From the IMG/VR virus record IMGVR_UViG_3300027467_000055, positions 1 through 37,688 of that record: a DNA stretch of 37,688 nucleotides. One strand, written 5' to 3'. Shown one piece after another: positions 35,670 to 37,688 of this stretch. A program made the position numbers and the translations under genes. Every line of letters begins with the position of its first letter. The first letter of the stretch is position 1. Under the pieces are notes generated by a model that was not told where the DNA came from, searched no databases, and saw only the letters and a program-made list of their open reading frames with translations. This DNA is from a virus.

Positions 35670-35699
35670 GAGGTATCGGTTTTGTCTGACCGATGCGTT

Positions 35700-35728
35700 A
35701 ATGTAACCCACTGGGTGCCCATTGTCAA
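35700..35728 (-). promoter_or_regulatory. Strong leftward promoter with embedded palindrome
   Basis: On the minus strand TTGACA (35728-35723) is a perfect -35, the spacer is exactly 17 bases, and TACATT (35705-35700) is the -10. The spacer contains ACCCAGTGGGT (35716-35706), a perfect palindrome directly abutting the -10. A protein bound there would block RNA polymerase. Confidence 0.75.
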
Positions 35729-35796
35729 CCCCCAGCATGAAAAAAATTGTAGGTGTTTTCCCTGACCCACTGGGTGCCCCTTTGGGGGTTGATCAT

Positions 35797-35820
35797 GGGG
35801 CGGTGACAAATGGCCCTTTT
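35797..35820. repeat. Inverted repeat, left element
   Basis: GGGGCGGTGACAAATGGCCC followed by TTTT. It matches, with small gaps, the reverse complement of 35899-35924. The two flank an AT-richer patch of about 80 bases. Confidence 0.75.
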
Positions 35821-35898
35821 GTCTCAGGGGGTCAGTTTTGAGAAAACCAGAAAATAAGTACCTTTTCAAAAGTCGTTAGAACAAGGCTTCCTGTGCGC

Positions 35899-35924
35899 GA
35901 AAGGGCCGATTGTCACCGCGCCCC
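35899..35924. repeat. Inverted repeat, right element
   Basis: GAAAGGGCCGATTGTCACCG followed by CGCCCC: an imperfect reverse complement of 35797-35820. Confidence 0.75.
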
Positions 35925-35960
35925 CGTGAACCCCTTTTCCTGACCCACTGGGTGCCCGGT

Positions 35961-36000
35961 TGCCCCGGTTTTCCCCCGTTTGCCCCGGTTTTCCCGGCCT
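35961..36000. repeat. 20-base tandem repeat
   Basis: TGCCCCGGTTTTCCC occurs at 35961 and 35981, with a 20-base period. It directly follows palindrome copy 3. Confidence 0.8.
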
Positions 36001-36082
36001 TTTCGGGTGATCCATTGACCCACTGGGGCACAAACCCCCGGTTTTCGGGGTTTCGGGCTGGGGACAACTGAAACGGGGGTTT

Positions 36083-36109
36083 GTCACCGGTGTCACCAGT
36101 GTCACCGGG
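36083..36109. repeat. 9-base triple repeat
   Basis: GTCACCGGT, GTCACCAGT and GTCACCGGG in direct succession. A further GTCACCGGTG lies near 36422 within the small-terminase gene. Confidence 0.8.
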
Positions 36110-36320
36110 TGCCACTGACCCACTGGGTGCGGTGCCTGATCCTGACCCACGGGGTGCCCGGGTGCGGGTGCCATCGCTTCCGGCGGCACCCGGCCGGGGT
36201 GCGCGGTGCCCGGGCGGCGCGGCGGCGCTGGGTTCGAGGGGGCGGGGGAGGGCCGGAGGCGGGTGGGTCGCTGGCAGGGCGGTATCACAAAACCCGTGAA
36301 AATTTTTTCAAAAATCAAAA

Positions 36321-36331
36321 ACCCAATGGGT
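36321..36331. promoter_or_regulatory. Seventh palindrome, upstream of terminase promoter
   Basis: ACCCAATGGGT, with the same arms as the six copies at 35704-36159 but central A. It lies 14 bases upstream of the -35 of the promoter at 36346, a typical position for an activator or a repressor. Confidence 0.55.
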
Positions 36332-36345
36332 CCACTTTCCCCACG

Positions 36346-36375
36346 TTGCACAGACTCAGCAAACCGCTGTACACT
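36346..36375 (+). promoter_or_regulatory. Rightward promoter for terminase operon
   Basis: TTGCAC (36346-36351), an 18-base spacer, TACACT (36370-36375), ten bases before the small-terminase ATG. That short distance implies a nearly leaderless mRNA if correct; an upstream start is possible. The -35 side shares GTTGCACAGAC with the minus strand of the switch at 28909-28919. Confidence 0.5.
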
Positions 36376-36385
36376 CCCACTCACT

Positions 36386-36949
36386 ATGGAACAAGGAAAC
36401 CCTCAGTTCGTAGGCACGGTTGTCACCGGTGAAACCCCACTCCCAAACTGGCTGTCGTGCCCAGACCCCAAGCCCCCACGGCCCACCAAGGCCGCGAGAG
36501 AACTGCTGCACCTCGAATATGAGCAAATCTTCGAGCGTGTCATCGAGGACATCTACCGGGGCCGCTCCCTGCAATCCCTGATCGAAGACGACCCGCGCAT
36601 CATCTCGTATGAGGATTTCCTGCGCTGGGTCAAGCGTGACCCCCAAAGGAACGAGCGGTTCAAGGAAGCGCAGGAGATGCGCACCGAGTTCCTTGCCGGG
36701 GAGATTCTTGAGATTGCCGATGGGGTGGAGGCGATTGACCCGTCATCGAGCGATACCGTCAACCGCGACAAGCTGCGCATCGACACGCGCAAGTGGCTCA
36801 TGAGCGCCCACAATCGCAAGCGGTACGGGGAAACGAAGCAGATTGAGGTGGGCGGGACGATCTCGATCACTGAGGCGTTGGCGCAGGCTCAGGCCCGGGT
36901 GATCGAAGCCGAGGTGGTCGATGTGACCCCGAGATTGGAGAATGACTGA
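36386..36949 (+). CDS. terS: Terminase small subunit
   Basis: A 187-residue protein upstream of the large terminase. Pro-rich N-terminus, then helices LLHLEYEQIFERVIEDIYRG, SLQSLIEDDPRIISYEDFLR, then RWVKRDPQRNERFKEAQEMR and a block TVNRDKLRIDTRKWLMSAHN with RKRYGETKQIEVGG. This is the Sf6/P22-style small-terminase pattern: an HTH-like N-terminal DNA-binding part and an oligomerisation helix. It recognises the packaging site, often within or near its own gene. ATG 36386 is the sensible start; the open frame back to 36206 reads repeats. Confidence 0.9.
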   Translation: MEQGNPQFVGTVVTGETPLPNWLSCPDPKPPRPTKAARELLHLEYEQIFERVIEDIYRGRSLQSLIEDDPRIISYEDFLRWVKRDPQRNERFKEAQEMRTEFLAGEILEIADGVEAIDPSSSDTVNRDKLRIDTRKWLMSAHNRKRYGETKQIEVGGTISITEALAQAQARVIEAEVVDVTPRLEND

Positions 36950-37038
36950 TGTGGTGGTTGTTTTTGTCTATTGTTGCCGTGTGGGCTGTTTGGCCTTTGC
37001 TTTCCCACGATTGGTGGGATGACCCGGAGAGTTTTTGA
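36949..37038 (+). CDS. 29-residue Trp-rich membrane peptide
   Basis: ATG 36949 overlaps the small-terminase stop by one base, and its TGA overlaps the large-terminase ATG by one base. The product has an N-terminal membrane helix (WWLFLSIVAVWAVWPLLS) and an acidic tail (HDWWDDPESF), with six Trp in 29 residues. The exact one-base overlaps on both sides and T-rich codons argue for a real, coupled gene. Function unknown. Confidence 0.62.
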   Translation: MWWLFLSIVAVWAVWPLLSHDWWDDPESF

Positions 37039-37688
37039 TGCAGAAGATGCGCTACTCGCCCGAGGAGGAGCAACTGCTGATGTCGCAGTTGTGGTCCCCG
37101 AGCATCAAGGACGACCCCGAGGCGTTCGTGCTGTTCGCGTTCCCGTGGGGGCAGAAGAACACCCCACTCGAACACTTCAAGGCACCCCGGGCATGGCAGC
37201 GCAGGACGCTGCGGCGCATACGGGACTTCATCAAGGAGAACCGGGGCAAGCTGACCGAGGGTGATCTGATTGATGCGCTGCGCAGGGCTGTCTCGTCCGG
37301 CCGGGGTGTCGGTAAGTCGGCCCTCGTGTCGTGGCTGATCCTGTGGATGCTGACAACCCGGATCGGGTCGTCAGTCATCGTGTCGGCCAACAGCGAGAAC
37401 CAGTTGCGCAAGGTGACGTGGGGTGAACTGACCAAATGGGTCACGATGGCGATCAACGCCCACTGGTGGGAACCCACGGCTACCTCGCTCAACCCCGCAG
37501 CGTGGCTCACCGAGTTGGTCGAGCGTGACCTCAAGAAAGGCACCCGGTACTGGGGTGCCGAAGGGAAACTGTGGAGCGAGGAGAACCCAGACGCCTACGC
37601 CGGTGTTCACAACATGGACGGCATGATGGTGATTTTCGACGAAGCCTCGGGTATCCCGGACAGCATCTGGTCCGTGGCTGCGGGCTTC
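37038..37688 (+). CDS. terL: Terminase large subunit, N-terminal part (ATPase domain)
   Basis: The first 217 codons of the large terminase, ending exactly on a codon at the window end and continuing at base 9 of the window. Walker A is SSGRGVGKSA (Lys93), then WLILWMLTTRIGSSVIVSAN with the NSENQLRKVTWGEL coupling region, and Walker B is MMVIFDEAS (Asp201, Glu202). It powers DNA translocation into the prohead. The start ATG overlaps the stop of the 29-residue ORF by one base. The joined protein is 513 aa, the usual length for the family. Confidence 0.95.
   Translation, partial: MQKMRYSPEEEQLLMSQLWSPSIKDDPEAFVLFAFPWGQKNTPLEHFKAPRAWQRRTLRRIRDFIKENRGKLTEGDLIDALRRAVSSGRGVGKSALVSWLILWMLTTRIGSSVIVSANSENQLRKVTWGELTKWVTMAINAHWWEPTATSLNPAAWLTELVERDLKKGTRYWGAEGKLWSEENPDAYAGVHNMDGMMVIFDEASGIPDSIWSVAAGF
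37681..37688. repeat. 8-base overlap of the two window ends
   Basis: CGGGCTTC equals bases 1-8. Merging the two copies keeps the terminase frame (AAGFFTEN across the join). Keeping both would add 8 bases and break the frame. This is an assembly overlap of a circular map, not a biological terminal repeat. Confidence 0.85.

Larger units (their letters stand above)
35704..36159. repeat. Iterated ACCCA-N-TGGGT palindromes (six copies)
   Basis: Copies of TGACCCACTGGGTGCC or close variants at 35704-35720 (TA in place of TG), 35763-35780, 35941-35957, 36016-36030 (TGGGG), 36116-36130 and 36143-36159 (CACGGGG). All are in the same orientation as given by the GCC extension. Spacings are irregular (about 59, 178, 75, 100 and 27 bases). 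Each has the dyad ACCCA/TGGGT around a central base. Confidence 0.88.
35639..36385. other. Gene-free control region
   Basis: 747 bases without a convincing gene, between the divergent accessory cassette and terminase operon. It contains the leftward promoter, the rightward promoter, seven ACCCA-N-TGGGT-type palindromes, an inverted pair of 24-26-base elements flanking an AT-richer patch (about 35835-35890), a 20-base tandem repeat and a 9-base triple repeat. The combination suits a replication origin, an operator array, a packaging site, or several of these. Confidence 0.7.

Noticed and set aside
35666-35869. Leftward 67-residue ORF
   Set aside because: It runs through the strong promoter, two palindromes and the leader repeat, with no ribosome-binding site.
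35866-36384. Leftward 172-residue Pro-rich ORF, and a nested 79-residue ORF at 35876-36115
   Set aside because: Both simply translate the repeat families (QWV / HPVGQ arise from the palindromes). They have no Shine-Dalgarno, cover both the AT patch and repeats, and overlap the terminase promoter. I kept the region as non-coding, though a short real gene cannot be fully excluded.
36206-36385. 60-residue N-terminal extension of the small terminase
   Set aside because: Arg/Gly-rich translation of control-region DNA. The ATG at 36386 gives a normal-length small terminase behind a promoter.
1-37688. Integrase, attachment site, tRNA, RNA polymerase or lysogeny repressor
   Set aside because: No tyrosine or serine recombinase motifs, no tRNA cloverleaf and no single-subunit RNA polymerase were recognised. 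The HTH protein at 32872 lacks a classical lysogeny context, so a temperate lifestyle is not supported.

Overview
The window is one complete tailed-phage genome, cut open inside the large terminase gene. The first 8 bases (CGGGCTTC) are the same as the last 8. If that overlap is merged, the terminase frame runs unbroken from 37038 through the end and on to base 899, giving 513 codons. The molecule is therefore circular or circularly permuted, about 37,680 bp. The virion genes follow the P22 plan: P22-type portal, scaffold, P22-type coat with an inserted domain, gp4- and gp10-type tail accessory proteins, a beta-helix tailspike and large Ala-rich ejection proteins. This points to a short-tailed phage (podovirus) of a Gram-negative bacterium. 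GC-rich codon use and the style of the small genes suggest a proteobacterium, perhaps a betaproteobacterium; that host guess is inference. I see no integrase, attachment site, tRNA, CRISPR array or reverse transcriptase.

Layout. (1) Rightward late block, 36346-37688 joined to 1-20189: small terminase, a tiny membrane peptide, large terminase, small basic proteins, a GroES-like co-chaperonin, an HNH endonuclease, portal, an AT-richer tail-fibre/tailspike module (about 5.1-8.0 kb), then an internal promoter, scaffold, coat, a head accessory gene between two UUCG-loop hairpins, tail accessory genes, a cupin-like protein, ejection proteins, and a lysis block (holin candidate, M15-type endolysin, second holin candidate). 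(2) Leftward replication block, 28868 down to 20168: a ribbon-helix-helix-like regulator, several small genes, a DUF2800 RecB/Cas4-like nuclease, a DUF2815 ssDNA-binding protein with an apparent frameshift at its C-terminus, a compact family B DNA polymerase, DUF3310, VRR-NUC nuclease, SNF2-type helicase, MazG-like pyrophosphohydrolase and micro-genes. (3) Rightward gene for a primase-polymerase/DUF3987 helicase (29053-31551), divergent from block 2 across a compact switch: two overlapping promoters around a palindrome, then a strong hairpin and a 14-codon leader ORF coupled to the primase. (4) Leftward block 32777-31582 with internally duplicated modules. (5) A very GC-rich leftward cassette, 35638-32872, of small accessory genes that reuse the same translation-initiation sequence. 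(6) A gene-free control region, 35639-36385, with at least seven copies of an ACCCA-N-TGGGT palindrome, one lying exactly between the -35 and -10 of the cassette promoter and one just upstream of the terminase promoter, plus three other repeat families.

Taken together, the early cassette and the late operon diverge from one repeat-rich region whose palindromes look like operators or origin iterons. The replication genes diverge from a second, self-contained switch. The control region with its GC-rich cassette is the least explained and most interesting part of the genome.
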